Shown: positions 36,373 to 43,686 of the stretch, piece after piece | Layout: every line of letters starts with the position of its first letter | How positions within the stretch are numbered: position 1 is the stretch's first letter | Assembly (NCBI GenBank): GCA_049680295.1 | Contig: JBAUHN010000187.1 | Location: forward strand, 1-48,259 | Direction: 5' to 3' | Source: JBAUHN01 sp049680295 | GTDB lineage: Bacteria; Pseudomonadota; Alphaproteobacteria; Rhodobacterales; Rhodobacteraceae | Length of the DNA: 48,259 bases | Notes under the pieces: generated by a model | The model's input: only the letters and a program-made list of their open reading frames with translations | What the model was told of the DNA's origin: nothing | Database searches by the model: none | Made by a program: the position numbers and the translations under genes

Positions 36373-37119
36373 ATGCAAGAGCATCAAACCACCGTGGACC
36401 CAAATGAAATCGCCAAGTTCGAGGCGATGGCCGCAGAATGGTGGGATCAGGACGGAAAGTTCAAGCCTTTGCATATGCTTAATCCATGCAGGTTGGATTA
36501 TATCTCGGCGCAGATCGCTGGAGAATTCGACCGGGATCTGAAAGCTCCGCTGCCGTTCAAGGGGTTGCGAATCCTCGATATCGGCTGTGGCGGCGGGTTG
36601 TTGTCTGAACCAATGGCGCGTCTTGGGGCCGATGTTGTGGGTGCTGACGCCGCCGCTGGCAATATTCCGGTGGCGCAAGTGCATGCAAAACAGTCCGGTT
36701 TGCAGATCGACTATCGCCATACTACAGCCGAAGATATGGCCGCTTTGGGTGAAAAATTCGACGTCGTGCTGAACATGGAGGTTGTTGAGCATGTTGCCAG
36801 CCCCATCGGCTATCTGACTGCCTGCCATGACCTGCTGAACCCCGGCGGATTGCACATCTGTTCAACCCTGAACCGCAATCCGAAATCCTATATGATGGCG
36901 ATCATTGGTGCCGAACACATCATGCGTTGGTTGCCCAAAGGCACCCATGAGTGGTCAAAATTCATCACCCCCGACGAATTGTTCGATCTGTTGACTCGCG
37001 CCGGACTAACCCCGGTCGACCGCAAAGGATTCGTCTTTAACCCAATTGCATGGTCCTGGAGCCTGTCTGACAGAGACCTGAGCGTGAATTACGTGACCGC
37101 CAGCTTGCGCAGCGATTAG
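36373..37119 (+). CDS. ubiG: Ubiquinone biosynthesis O-methyltransferase UbiG
   Basis: Methylates the two hydroxyl groups in ubiquinone synthesis, using S-adenosylmethionine. ATG at 36373 is chosen because GGAG (36363-36366) lies six bases upstream; an ATG at 36361 lacks such a site. The 248-residue product has the UbiG signature: FEAMAAEWWDQDGKFKPLHMLNPCRLDYI at its start, motif I LDIGCGGGLLSEPMARLGADVVGAD, then NMEVVEHVASP and FISTLNR-like CSTLNRNPKSYM, and HEWSKFITPDEL near the end. The last part (GFVFNPIAWSWSLSDRDLSVNY) is highly typical. It stands alone between the divergent pip and the convergent marR. Confidence 0.97.
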   Translation: MQEHQTTVDPNEIAKFEAMAAEWWDQDGKFKPLHMLNPCRLDYISAQIAGEFDRDLKAPLPFKGLRILDIGCGGGLLSEPMARLGADVVGADAAAGNIPVAQVHAKQSGLQIDYRHTTAEDMAALGEKFDVVLNMEVVEHVASPIGYLTACHDLLNPGGLHICSTLNRNPKSYMMAIIGAEHIMRWLPKGTHEWSKFITPDELFDLLTRAGLTPVDRKGFVFNPIAWSWSLSDRDLSVNYVTASLRSD

Positions 37120-37122
37120 GCC

Positions 37123-37569
37123 CTATTTAGGGCTTTCGCCCAGCTTCAGACGCAGTTGCCGCAATATCGGCAGGGTCGCCCGCACCTGTTCGTCGCCAAT
37201 CTCCCGGACAACCTGATTGATCATCGGCGTGATGGAACTGATCGCCATATCGCGGGCCTTGATACCAGCCGGACTGATCGCAACCATCTTGCGCCGGGCA
37301 TCTTCCCAATCGGGTCGCACATGGACATAGCCCGCCCATTCAAGTTTGCTAAGCGTGTTGGTCATGGCACCGCGCGTGACGTGAAACGTCTCGGCCAATT
37401 GCGCGGGCGTGCGTTCACCGCCGTGCCATGTCAGATTATTCAGCACCGAAAAATGCGAAATCTCCATGCCTTTGGGTAATACCCGGCTTAGGCGTACACG
37501 CACCATCTGATCCGCGGCAAGAATCTCACTAAAAAGCGCAATCGCCAGAGTGTCGCGATCATCAGACAT
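37123..37569 (-). CDS. MarR-family transcriptional regulator
   Basis: A 148-residue winged-helix repressor of the MarR type. The DNA-binding motif lies in the middle (about 55-115: RTPAQLAETFHVTRGAMTNTLSKLEWAGYVHV is the helix-turn-helix region and RPDWEDARRKMVAISPAG is the wing), with helical dimerisation segments at both ends. Its start directly abuts the nitrilase stop. Ligand and targets are unknown; autoregulation or control of the nitrilase-grxC operon is a possibility based on position only. Confidence 0.9.
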   Translation of the reverse strand: MSDDRDTLAIALFSEILAADQMVRVRLSRVLPKGMEISHFSVLNNLTWHGGERTPAQLAETFHVTRGAMTNTLSKLEWAGYVHVRPDWEDARRKMVAISPAGIKARDMAISSITPMINQVVREIGDEQVRATLPILRQLRLKLGESPK

Positions 37570-38403
37570 CTACGGGCCCTCAAAGGCGCGGGCATTTGCA
37601 AGGCTGGGAACCTTACCGCGCGCCTCAGCCACATGTGAGATATCGATATCAAACATATAGACACCCGGTTCTGACCCGGCATCCAATACAACCTCGCCCC
37701 AAGGGGCAACAACCAGTGAATGACCATATGTATCGCGGGTCCTATGTGCAGCACTGGCATGGGTGCCGGTTTGGGCTGGCGCCAAAACGTAGCATCCGGT
37801 TTCAATCGCCCGCGCGCGCAATAATACGTGCCAATGGGCAGCCCCGGTCACCGGCGAAAACGCGGCGGGCACCGTCAGTATTTGCGCCCCCGCCCCAGCC
37901 AGCGCCCGATACAGTGCCGAAAACCGAACATCATAACACACGCTCATCCCAAGCTTGCCAAAGGGAGTGTCCGCAATAACCGCTCGAGACCCTGGCCGGT
38001 ATCCGGCTGATTCGCGGTAGGTTTCCTCGGGCGTGACCTGCACGTCGAACATATGGATTTTATCATACCGCGCGACGATGCAGCCTTTGGGATCAATCAG
38101 AAACGACCGGTTGGCAAACCGTCCATCCGCATCTTCTGTCTGCAATGCCAGTGATCCGATCAGCAGCCAGATACCCAGTGCGCGCGCCTCGGTACGCAAT
38201 GCAGCCAATGTTATGTCCGCATCTTCATGCTGCAATACGGCACGTTGATGACTGCGGCTGTTGGACACGCAATTGGTCACTTCCGGCGTCAATACGAACG
38301 CAGCACCCTGACCGGCCGCCTGTCGCACCATCGCCACCGTCTGCGGCAGATTGGCACCCGGATCATCCGATACATTCAGCTGGATCAATGCAGCTTTCAT
38401 CAC
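37570..38403 (-). CDS. Carbon-nitrogen hydrolase (nitrilase superfamily, Nit1-like)
   Basis: A 277-residue amidase of the nitrilase superfamily. The catalytic triad is visible: Glu in TPEVTNC, Lys in YDKIHMFDV, and Cys in GMSVCYDVRFSALYRAL. The layout, including AGYRPGSRAVIADTPFGKLG and HWHVLLRARAIETGCYVLAP, is that of the Nit1/deaminated-glutathione amidase branch, and its neighbour grxC (a glutathione-linked protein) fits this, but substrate cannot be inferred safely. It overlaps the grxC stop by four bases and touches marR, forming a leftward grxC-nit-marR unit. Confidence 0.9.
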   Translation of the reverse strand: MMKAALIQLNVSDDPGANLPQTVAMVRQAAGQGAAFVLTPEVTNCVSNSRSHQRAVLQHEDADITLAALRTEARALGIWLLIGSLALQTEDADGRFANRSFLIDPKGCIVARYDKIHMFDVQVTPEETYRESAGYRPGSRAVIADTPFGKLGMSVCYDVRFSALYRALAGAGAQILTVPAAFSPVTGAAHWHVLLRARAIETGCYVLAPAQTGTHASAAHRTRDTYGHSLVVAPWGEVVLDAGSEPGVYMFDIDISHVAEARGKVPSLANARAFEGP

Positions 38404-38657
38404 GCGGCCAGCAACATGTCCAGTTTGCCTGCCCGTTCAAGCGCAAACAGTTCATCGCAGCCACCAACATGCGTGTCCCCGACAAAGATCTGCGGCACGG
38501 TCCGCCCGCCTGCCGCACGCGCGATCATCTCGGGTTTGCGATCCGGGTTGGCCAACACATCCACCTCGGCAAAGCTAACGCCCTTTTCAGTCAGCAATCG
38601 TTTGGCAGCATGGCAAAACCCGCAAAGCGGCGATGTATATATTTCAACGGCGTTCAT
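38400..38657 (-). CDS. grxC: Glutaredoxin 3
   Basis: Small glutathione-dependent thiol-disulfide oxidoreductase. ATG at 38657 (MNAVEIYTSPLC) gives 85 residues, the normal GrxC length, with GAGGG about seven bases upstream; a GTG at 38678 would add seven residues. The active-site motif is Cys-Gly-Phe-Cys (PLCGFCHAAKRLL), a variant of the usual CPYC that replaces Pro by Gly and Tyr by Phe. The glutathione-binding parts GRTVPQIFVGDTHVGGCDEL are conserved. It is followed at overlap by the nitrilase gene; comF lies 37 bases upstream. Confidence 0.94.
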   Translation of the reverse strand: MNAVEIYTSPLCGFCHAAKRLLTEKGVSFAEVDVLANPDRKPEMIARAAGGRTVPQIFVGDTHVGGCDELFALERAGKLDMLLAA

Positions 38658-38694
38658 AACCCGACCCTCAATCCGCACATAGTTGGAAAGAGAT

Positions 38695-39426
38695 TTAGGT
38701 GTCTTTTGCCACGCGCGCCAGTGTTACTATGTAAACGGGCCCTGACCCGGCGGCGATACAGGCGATTGCCGCCGCCGTTAACGTCGCCCCCGAGGTCATC
38801 ACATCATCCACCAAAAGCACCGGCCGCCCGATAAGACGCCGCCGCCGGTTGGCATGCACGCCAATCGCGCCATCCAGCACCGCAAACCTGTCCGCGCGCC
38901 CGCGCCCGTCCAAAGATGGTGTATGCCGCTTGCGCACCAAAAGGTCCGGACACAGCGCAAGGCCCTGATGTTTGGCAAGCGCCTGCGCCAAAAGTGCGGA
39001 CTGGTTATAACGCCGCTTGACCAGACGCAGCCAATGCAAAGGCACCGGTGCCACCAGACAATTCTTCAACGGAAGATCCCGAATGGCTTGCGCCATCCAC
39101 CGCGCCGCGGGCCGCGCGATTTCCTCTCGGTCGCCGTGTTTCAGGGCCAAGACCAATTTGCGGCCCGTATCGCGATATAGCAGCGCCGATCGGCCTTGGG
39201 TCCAAGGGCGCGCAATCGTCATGCAGTCATCGCAATGCAGAGCGTCTGGCCCGCGTTCGCCCGGCAGCGGTATCCCACAGGCATCGCAGATCGCACCGCC
39301 AATGAAAGCAGTGTCACGCCAACACGGCCCACACAGGCCAAAATCGCTTTCGACAATGTCCCCACAGGTCAGACATCGCGGCGGATAGATCATCGAAACA
39401 GCTGTTTGAATTGCGTCTACAACCAC
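38695..39426 (-). CDS. comF: ComF family phosphoribosyltransferase-like protein
   Basis: A 243-residue ComF/GntX-type protein linked in other bacteria to DNA uptake. The N-terminal part has zinc-binding CxxC pairs (RCLTCG, CGPCW, CDACG, CDDC), and the C-terminal domain (about 110-243) is a PRPP-binding fold with VLLVDDVMTSGATL (about 209-222) as the phosphoribosyl loop, plus YNQSALLAQALAK. The start is a GTG at 39426 with AGAGG about nine bases upstream; an internal ATG at 39393 is a poor alternative because it would cut the conserved N-terminus. It diverges from the SAM-like gene with only 15 bases between the start codons. Confidence 0.92.
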   Translation of the reverse strand: MVVDAIQTAVSMIYPPRCLTCGDIVESDFGLCGPCWRDTAFIGGAICDACGIPLPGERGPDALHCDDCMTIARPWTQGRSALLYRDTGRKLVLALKHGDREEIARPAARWMAQAIRDLPLKNCLVAPVPLHWLRLVKRRYNQSALLAQALAKHQGLALCPDLLVRKRHTPSLDGRGRADRFAVLDGAIGVHANRRRRLIGRPVLLVDDVMTSGATLTAAAIACIAAGSGPVYIVTLARVAKDT

Positions 39427-39441
39427 TCTAGAAAGCCTCTT

Positions 39442-40260
39442 ATGACGTCACCACAAAATCTGATCGACCGAAACGCCCTGTCGCTGCATCGCAAACGCGC
39501 CAGTGCCGACGCCCTGTTTTTGCAGCGCGCCGCCGTCGATGAAGTTCAGGATCGCCTGTTGATGGTTAACAGGGCGTTTAAATCGCCTGCAATCGTGACG
39601 CCATTCGCGCAGATTTGGGAGGATGTGATCCCCGGTGCGACCATTGTACCCGACGATGACACGCTTGCCCTGACACCGGGCGCACATGATCTGGTGATCC
39701 ATGCGCTGGGGCTGCATTGGGCAAATGATCCAATCGGTCAACTGATCCAGTGCAAACGCGCGCTGATGCCCGACGGGTTGATGATTGCCGCCGGGCTGGG
39801 CGGGCAAACACTGCATGAATTGCGCAGCTGTCTGGCACAGGCCGAGATCGCGATTTCCGGCGGGTTGTCACCGCGCGTGGCCCCGATGGCCGACTTGCGT
39901 GACTTGGGTGCACTGCTGCAACGCGCCGGGCTGGCGCTGCCGGTTGCGGATCGGGTGACACTGCCCGTGCAATACGCCTCTGCGCTGCACCTGATGCGCG
40001 ACCTTCGGGCGATGGGGGAAACAAATGCCCTGACCGCGCGGCCAGGCCGCCCGACCAAACGCGCCCTGATCGATGAGACCAACCGCCTTTATCAAAGCCA
40101 TTTCGCAACGGACAAAGGCCGTATCGCCGCGACCTTCGAAATTCTGTTCCTGACCGGCTGGGCACCCAGTGACAGCCAACCCAAACCACTGCGCCCCGGA
40201 TCGGCCAGCCAACGGCTGTCAGACGCATTGTCGACAACAGAAAACCCATTGCCGGATTGA
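39442..40260 (+). CDS. Methyltransferase-like protein (BioC/NDUFAF5 relatives) without the usual SAM loop
   Basis: 272 residues with the ATG at 39442; a frame running from 39196 would overlap comF antisense. The N-terminus NALSLHRKRASADALFLQRAAVDEVQDRL and the parts LVIHALGLHWANDPIGQLIQCKRALMPDGL and LPVADRVTLPVQY align by eye with NDUFAF5/BioC-type class I methyltransferases. The glycine-rich motif I that should follow the first strand (VLDLGCGxG) is absent: the equivalent place reads KSPAIVTPFAQIWEDV. It may be a degenerate enzyme or a pseudo-methyltransferase acting as a complex subunit; NDUFAF5 itself is an arginine hydroxylase. Its position before hemH has no obvious functional meaning. 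Confidence 0.72.
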   Translation: MTSPQNLIDRNALSLHRKRASADALFLQRAAVDEVQDRLLMVNRAFKSPAIVTPFAQIWEDVIPGATIVPDDDTLALTPGAHDLVIHALGLHWANDPIGQLIQCKRALMPDGLMIAAGLGGQTLHELRSCLAQAEIAISGGLSPRVAPMADLRDLGALLQRAGLALPVADRVTLPVQYASALHLMRDLRAMGETNALTARPGRPTKRALIDETNRLYQSHFATDKGRIAATFEILFLTGWAPSDSQPKPLRPGSASQRLSDALSTTENPLPD

Positions 40261-40316
40261 CCCCAGGGTCCAACCCTCTATCTACACCACAACAGCAGCG
40301 CACAAAGGAAAACGAC

Positions 40317-41378
40317 ATGCAGGACATTGGCCAAACTGCGACTAACCCTGTGCATGCGCCGGAGGATCACCCCGTTGTCGCCGCACCCAAAGTCGGCATC
40401 CTTTTGTCCAACCTCGGCACGCCGGACAACTACGACTACTGGTCCATGCGCCGCTACCTGAACGAATTCCTGTCTGACCGGCGCGTGATTGACTACAGCC
40501 CCTGGCTTTGGCAGCCGCTGTTGCAACTGATCATTCTGACCAAACGCCCCTTTACCAGCGGTGCTGCTTATAAATCCATCTGGAACAATGAAGCCGGTGA
40601 AAGCCCGCTGATGACAATCACCAAGGCACAAACTGCAAAAATCGAAAAAACCCTGCAAAAACGCTACGGTAACGACGTTTTGGTTGACTTTTGCATGCGA
40701 TATGGCAACCCGTCGACAAAATCTAAGGTTGAAGCGATGACGACCGCAGGTTGCAGGAAGATTTTGTTCTTTCCCCTTTACCCACAATATGCGGGTGCAA
40801 CGACAGCAACCGCTAGGGATGCGTTTTTTCAGGCCTTGCGGGGTATAAAATGGCAGCCCGACACAAGGACAGTAGCGCCTTATTTCGATCACCCGGACTA
40901 TATTGATTCTCTGGCACAGTCGATTGAACAGGCTTATGCGGATTTACCGAAGCGGCCAGACATTCTGGTCTGTTCCTACCACGGCGTGCCGATTCGCTAC
41001 TTGACCGAGGGCGATCCCTACCATTGCCAATGCCAGAAAACGACGCGTCTGCTTAAGGAACGATTGGGCTGGGCCGACACCGAAATCAAGACCACCTTCC
41101 AGTCCAAATTCGGACCCGAAGACTGGCTGCAGCCCTACACCGTGGAGGAGGTTGCAAGACTGGCAGAGGCCGGTCAGAAAAACATCGCGATCTGCGCCCC
41201 GGCCTTTTCCGCCGACTGCATTGAAACGCTCGAAGAAATTAACGAAGAAATCCGCGAAAGCTTTGAAGAGGCCGGAGGTGAAGTCTTTACCTACATCCCA
41301 TGCCTGAACGACAATGACGCACATATAGCGGCGCTTAGCGGCATAATAGAGAGCAATTTAAAGGGTTGGCTGGACTAG
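40317..41378 (+). CDS. hemH: Ferrochelatase
   Basis: Inserts Fe(II) into protoporphyrin IX, the last step of heme synthesis. ATG at 40317 is chosen because AAAGGAAAA precedes it and gives 353 residues, a normal length for alphaproteobacterial HemH; a frame from 40257 is unlikely. The signature is SYHGVPIRYL with the catalytic His, followed by CQCQKTTRLLKERLG, FQSKFGPEDWLQP and APAFSADCIETLEEI with the acidic side opposite. The N-terminal LLSNLGTPDN and YLNEFLSDRRVID are conserved. Cysteines near the C-terminus (CAPAFSADC, IPCLND) might ligate an Fe-S cluster as in some relatives, but I cannot confirm this. Confidence 0.97.
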   Translation: MQDIGQTATNPVHAPEDHPVVAAPKVGILLSNLGTPDNYDYWSMRRYLNEFLSDRRVIDYSPWLWQPLLQLIILTKRPFTSGAAYKSIWNNEAGESPLMTITKAQTAKIEKTLQKRYGNDVLVDFCMRYGNPSTKSKVEAMTTAGCRKILFFPLYPQYAGATTATARDAFFQALRGIKWQPDTRTVAPYFDHPDYIDSLAQSIEQAYADLPKRPDILVCSYHGVPIRYLTEGDPYHCQCQKTTRLLKERLGWADTEIKTTFQSKFGPEDWLQPYTVEEVARLAEAGQKNIAICAPAFSADCIETLEEINEEIRESFEEAGGEVFTYIPCLNDNDAHIAALSGIIESNLKGWLD

Positions 41379-41424
41379 AACAGGCACGCGCAGCCCCCAT
41401 GGTCCGCACGAAATCTAAGCCTGA

Positions 41425-41454
41425 AAACAGAAAAGGCGGCACCGAAGTACCGCC
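41425..41454 (-). terminator. Intrinsic terminator of the 59-residue protein gene
   Basis: On the minus strand GGCGGTAC (41454-41447) pairs with GTGCCGCC (41442-41435) across a TTCG loop (8 bp, one G-U), followed by TTTTCTGTTTT (41434-41424). It sits about 25 bases after the stop of the small gene. On the plus strand the T-run is weak, so hemH probably uses it poorly. Confidence 0.8.
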
Positions 41455-41479
41455 CTTTCCACATTAAAACCGATATTGC

Positions 41480-41659
41480 TTAGTCAGCAACAGCAGCGAT
41501 AACCAATGCCAGGATGATCAGCGGCAACAGAACGCCCGAAGACGAGCTGGAAGCTTCTTCAACAACAACAGGAGCTTCGATGATAGGATCTGCAAGCGAA
41601 CCGGCAAATGCTGTCGAAGCTGCGGCTGTCAGGGCAGCGGCGAGAACGAATTTTTTCAT
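41480..41659 (-). CDS. 59-residue exported protein with C-terminal membrane helix, function unknown
   Basis: A small protein from the ATG at 41659 (GGAG seven bases upstream; the longer frame to 41740 is unlikely) to the stop at 41480. It begins with a Sec signal peptide (MKKFVLAAALTAAASTAFA, residues 1-19), then a short acidic-polar linker (DPIIEAPVVVEEASSSSS) and a hydrophobic C-terminal helix (GVLLPLIILALVIAAVAD). Such a layout, signal peptide plus 15-residue stalk plus one membrane segment, suggests a small type I bitopic membrane protein. A strong terminator follows, and I see no partner gene next to it except hemH (opposite strand) and an L,D-transpeptidase gene. Its role is unknown. 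Confidence 0.75.
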   Translation of the reverse strand: MKKFVLAAALTAAASTAFAGSLADPIIEAPVVVEEASSSSSGVLLPLIILALVIAAVAD

Positions 41660-41798
41660 TTTATTACTCCAGAAATTGCGTATCCAGCAAAATGCTGTCA
41701 CGCACCAAAGACTTACGTAGTGCAACTTTCTAAACAGCATAAGCGACGGATTGCAAACCCAGAACTCGTTTAGAAATCACACAAGTTCGCCGATGTCG

Positions 41799-42437
41799 TC
41801 AAATTAGCAACACTTGCGTACCGACCTTGGTCATCGCGAAAAGCTCTTGGATATGTTCGTTGTACAAACCAATGCAGCCATTCGACGACTGGCGCCCGAT
41901 CTTGCGCGTGTCATGGGTCCCGTGAATACGGTAGTAGGTCCAGCCAAGATACAAAGCATGTGTCCCCAACGGATTGTTGGGACCGGGCTCAATAAACGCA
42001 GGCCACTCTGGGTTGCGCCGCAGCATTGCTGGCGTTGGGCGCCAGCTTGGCCCCACGACTTTTTGCACAACTTTCGTTCGGCCACGGCGCGTCAACTCTT
42101 CGGTCAACGGCACACTGGACGGGTAAAGCTTATAAACGCCGGTGTTTTCCTGCCAGTAGTGCAATGCCCGGCTGTCGACATCGACCAAAATCGCGCCATT
42201 GCGCAGGTTTGAGAAATAAGGCCGCCAATCCAGCGTCCGAAAGCTGGAAATGTTCCGGCGAACGACCTCGTTGATGTCTCGCTCTCCCTGCGTTGTCGAC
42301 GCAGAGTTAACGCCACTGGCGTCTTGCGCAATCGCAGGAGAAGCAAGCAAAGCCGCACTACCCGCTAAAAAGCTGCGGCGGCTTGGAATTTTAAAGCGTG
42401 ATTCAGACAATTTTTGTCTCCACAAATTCTGGTTCAC
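41799..42437 (-). CDS. L,D-transpeptidase-like protein (YkuD domain), Tat-type signal
   Basis: A 212-residue exported protein likely to act on the peptidoglycan or outer-membrane anchoring. The start is a GTG at 42437. A twin-arginine signal (PSRRSFLAGSAALLASPAIAQ, residues 18-38) fits export in folded form. The YkuD domain (about 85-210) has HGTHDTRKIGRQSSNGCIGLYNEHIQELF: the catalytic Cys is present, but the usual SHGC[IV]R motif reads SNGCIGL, with Asn for His and Gly for Arg. Other members with altered residues exist, so activity is likely but not certain. It could form 3-3 cross-links or attach lipoproteins. Confidence 0.82.
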   Translation of the reverse strand: MNQNLWRQKLSESRFKIPSRRSFLAGSAALLASPAIAQDASGVNSASTTQGERDINEVVRRNISSFRTLDWRPYFSNLRNGAILVDVDSRALHYWQENTGVYKLYPSSVPLTEELTRRGRTKVVQKVVGPSWRPTPAMLRRNPEWPAFIEPGPNNPLGTHALYLGWTYYRIHGTHDTRKIGRQSSNGCIGLYNEHIQELFAMTKVGTQVLLI

Positions 42438-42576
42438 TTGATCCGGCGCAGTTTATGGCGAGAATGCCGCAGTCGCAAATCAATCAAACGTCATAGAGCG
42501 GTCTGGCGCGCATGTGCGTTTGAATTGCAACTTAAATATCGCTATGCCGGGGCAAACAGTCTGAGTGGAGCGTATC

Positions 42577-43089
42577 ATGACCCGTTTGTTTTCTGTCCTT
42601 ATCGCATTGGCTGTCGCTATCTCGGCCTGCACACCTGTAGCCACCACGACGGTCGGAGCAGACGGCAAACCACTACCCAAGGTGTACCGAATCAGCCGCG
42701 GCAGCGCTGGCAAAATCCAATTTCGTATGCTTGACGCAGTAAATGCCCTGCGGGCGTCATCCGGCCTTCGGGCGGTTGAGCTGAATTCAAAGCTGAACGC
42801 ATCTGCTGCCACCCATTCACGCGATATGTCGCGTCAAAACAGACCCTGGCACTTTGGATCAGACGGATCATCACCCATTGAGCGCGTCCAGCGCGCAGGC
42901 TATGCCGGACCGCTGTTGGGTGAAAACATCTCGGAATCCTATGAGACCGAATTGGAAACCCTGGCCGCATGGATGGACAAGCCAGACACACGCCGGGTGA
43001 TTCTTACCCCCAACGCGACCAATCTTGGGTTTTCATGGCATCAGGAATCCAGCGGGAAAATCTGGTGGACCCTGGTGATGGGCGGCTGA
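42577..43089 (+). CDS. CAP (SCP/PR1)-domain lipoprotein
   Basis: 170 residues from the ATG at 42577, with GGAG six bases upstream; a GTG at 42565 would add four residues. A lipoprotein signal with lipobox-like ISAC at about 14-17 (cleaved before Cys) precedes a CAP domain (about 50-165): ALRASSGLRAVELNSKLNASAATHSRDMSRQNRPWHFG, with the family HxxxM-type His, GENIS near 115 and WMDKPDTRRVILTPNATNLGF. The C-terminus IWWTLVMGG is typical. CAP proteins of bacteria are mostly of unknown function, and peptidoglycan-related or sterol-binding roles are claimed elsewhere. It lies between two L,D-transpeptidase-like genes, pointing to cell-envelope work. Confidence 0.88.
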   Translation: MTRLFSVLIALAVAISACTPVATTTVGADGKPLPKVYRISRGSAGKIQFRMLDAVNALRASSGLRAVELNSKLNASAATHSRDMSRQNRPWHFGSDGSSPIERVQRAGYAGPLLGENISESYETELETLAAWMDKPDTRRVILTPNATNLGFSWHQESSGKIWWTLVMGG

Positions 43090-43100
43090 ACGCCCTGACC

Positions 43101-43598
43101 TCACGGGTTGATTGAGATAGGCGTACCGTCACCGACCATCGCATAGATGTCTTCGATCTCTTTGTTCGAAACGGAGATACAGCCCCATGTCCAATCGCCC
43201 CTGTTCTTGCGAAACGGGTTTTTCTGGCCGTGAATAAAGATATCGCCGCCCGGACTTTTGCCCAGCGCCTTGGCCGCCGCGATATCCGCCTCATTAGGGT
43301 ATGAGATTCCGACCGACAGATGAAACTGGCTGTTCGGATTGCGCCGGTCAATTCGGTACAATCCCTCAGGCGTGCGCCCGTCACCTTCGATCACTTTGTG
43401 ACCGACCGGCGCAAACCCCAGCTTGATATCATAGGATTTCAATACAGTTTCATTGTTCAGCAAAAACATCCGCCGCGCGCCTTTGTTGACGACAACATAA
43501 GTCACCTCCGGCCCATTATACCGTTTGAATTTACTGCTGCTGCACGCCCCAAGCGTGACCGCCGCTGCGGTTCCTAAAATCATGTTCCTGCGGTGCAT
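43101..43598 (-). CDS. L,D-transpeptidase-like lipoprotein (YkuD domain)
   Basis: 165 residues with the ATG at 43598 (AGGA just upstream); the frame from 43613 is possible. An N-terminal signal with a lipobox (VTLGAC, Cys at about 19) suggests a lipoprotein. The YkuD domain (about 30-165) has VVVNKGARRMFLLNNETVLKSYDIKLGF at its start and FIHGQ...GDWTWGCISVSNKEIEDIY as active site: the nucleophile Cys is preceded by Trp-Gly instead of His-Gly and followed by ISV instead of IRM. This is the ErfK-like branch with WGCI. It converges with the CAP gene (11 bases apart). With the protein at 41799-42437 it forms a pair acting on the cell wall. Confidence 0.83.
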   Translation of the reverse strand: MHRRNMILGTAAAVTLGACSSSKFKRYNGPEVTYVVVNKGARRMFLLNNETVLKSYDIKLGFAPVGHKVIEGDGRTPEGLYRIDRRNPNSQFHLSVGISYPNEADIAAAKALGKSPGGDIFIHGQKNPFRKNRGDWTWGCISVSNKEIEDIYAMVGDGTPISINP

Positions 43599-43686
43599 TA
43601 TCCTGCCATCCATTTTTAGAAGTCATTCATTCTGCTTCTTTGTTTTCAACTATCATATACCGAAAAAACCACGCCTCACAAATCCG

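Noticed and set aside
39196..39441. Extension of the methyltransferase-like gene to 39196
   Set aside because: The added 82 residues are antisense to comF and have no similarity to the family.
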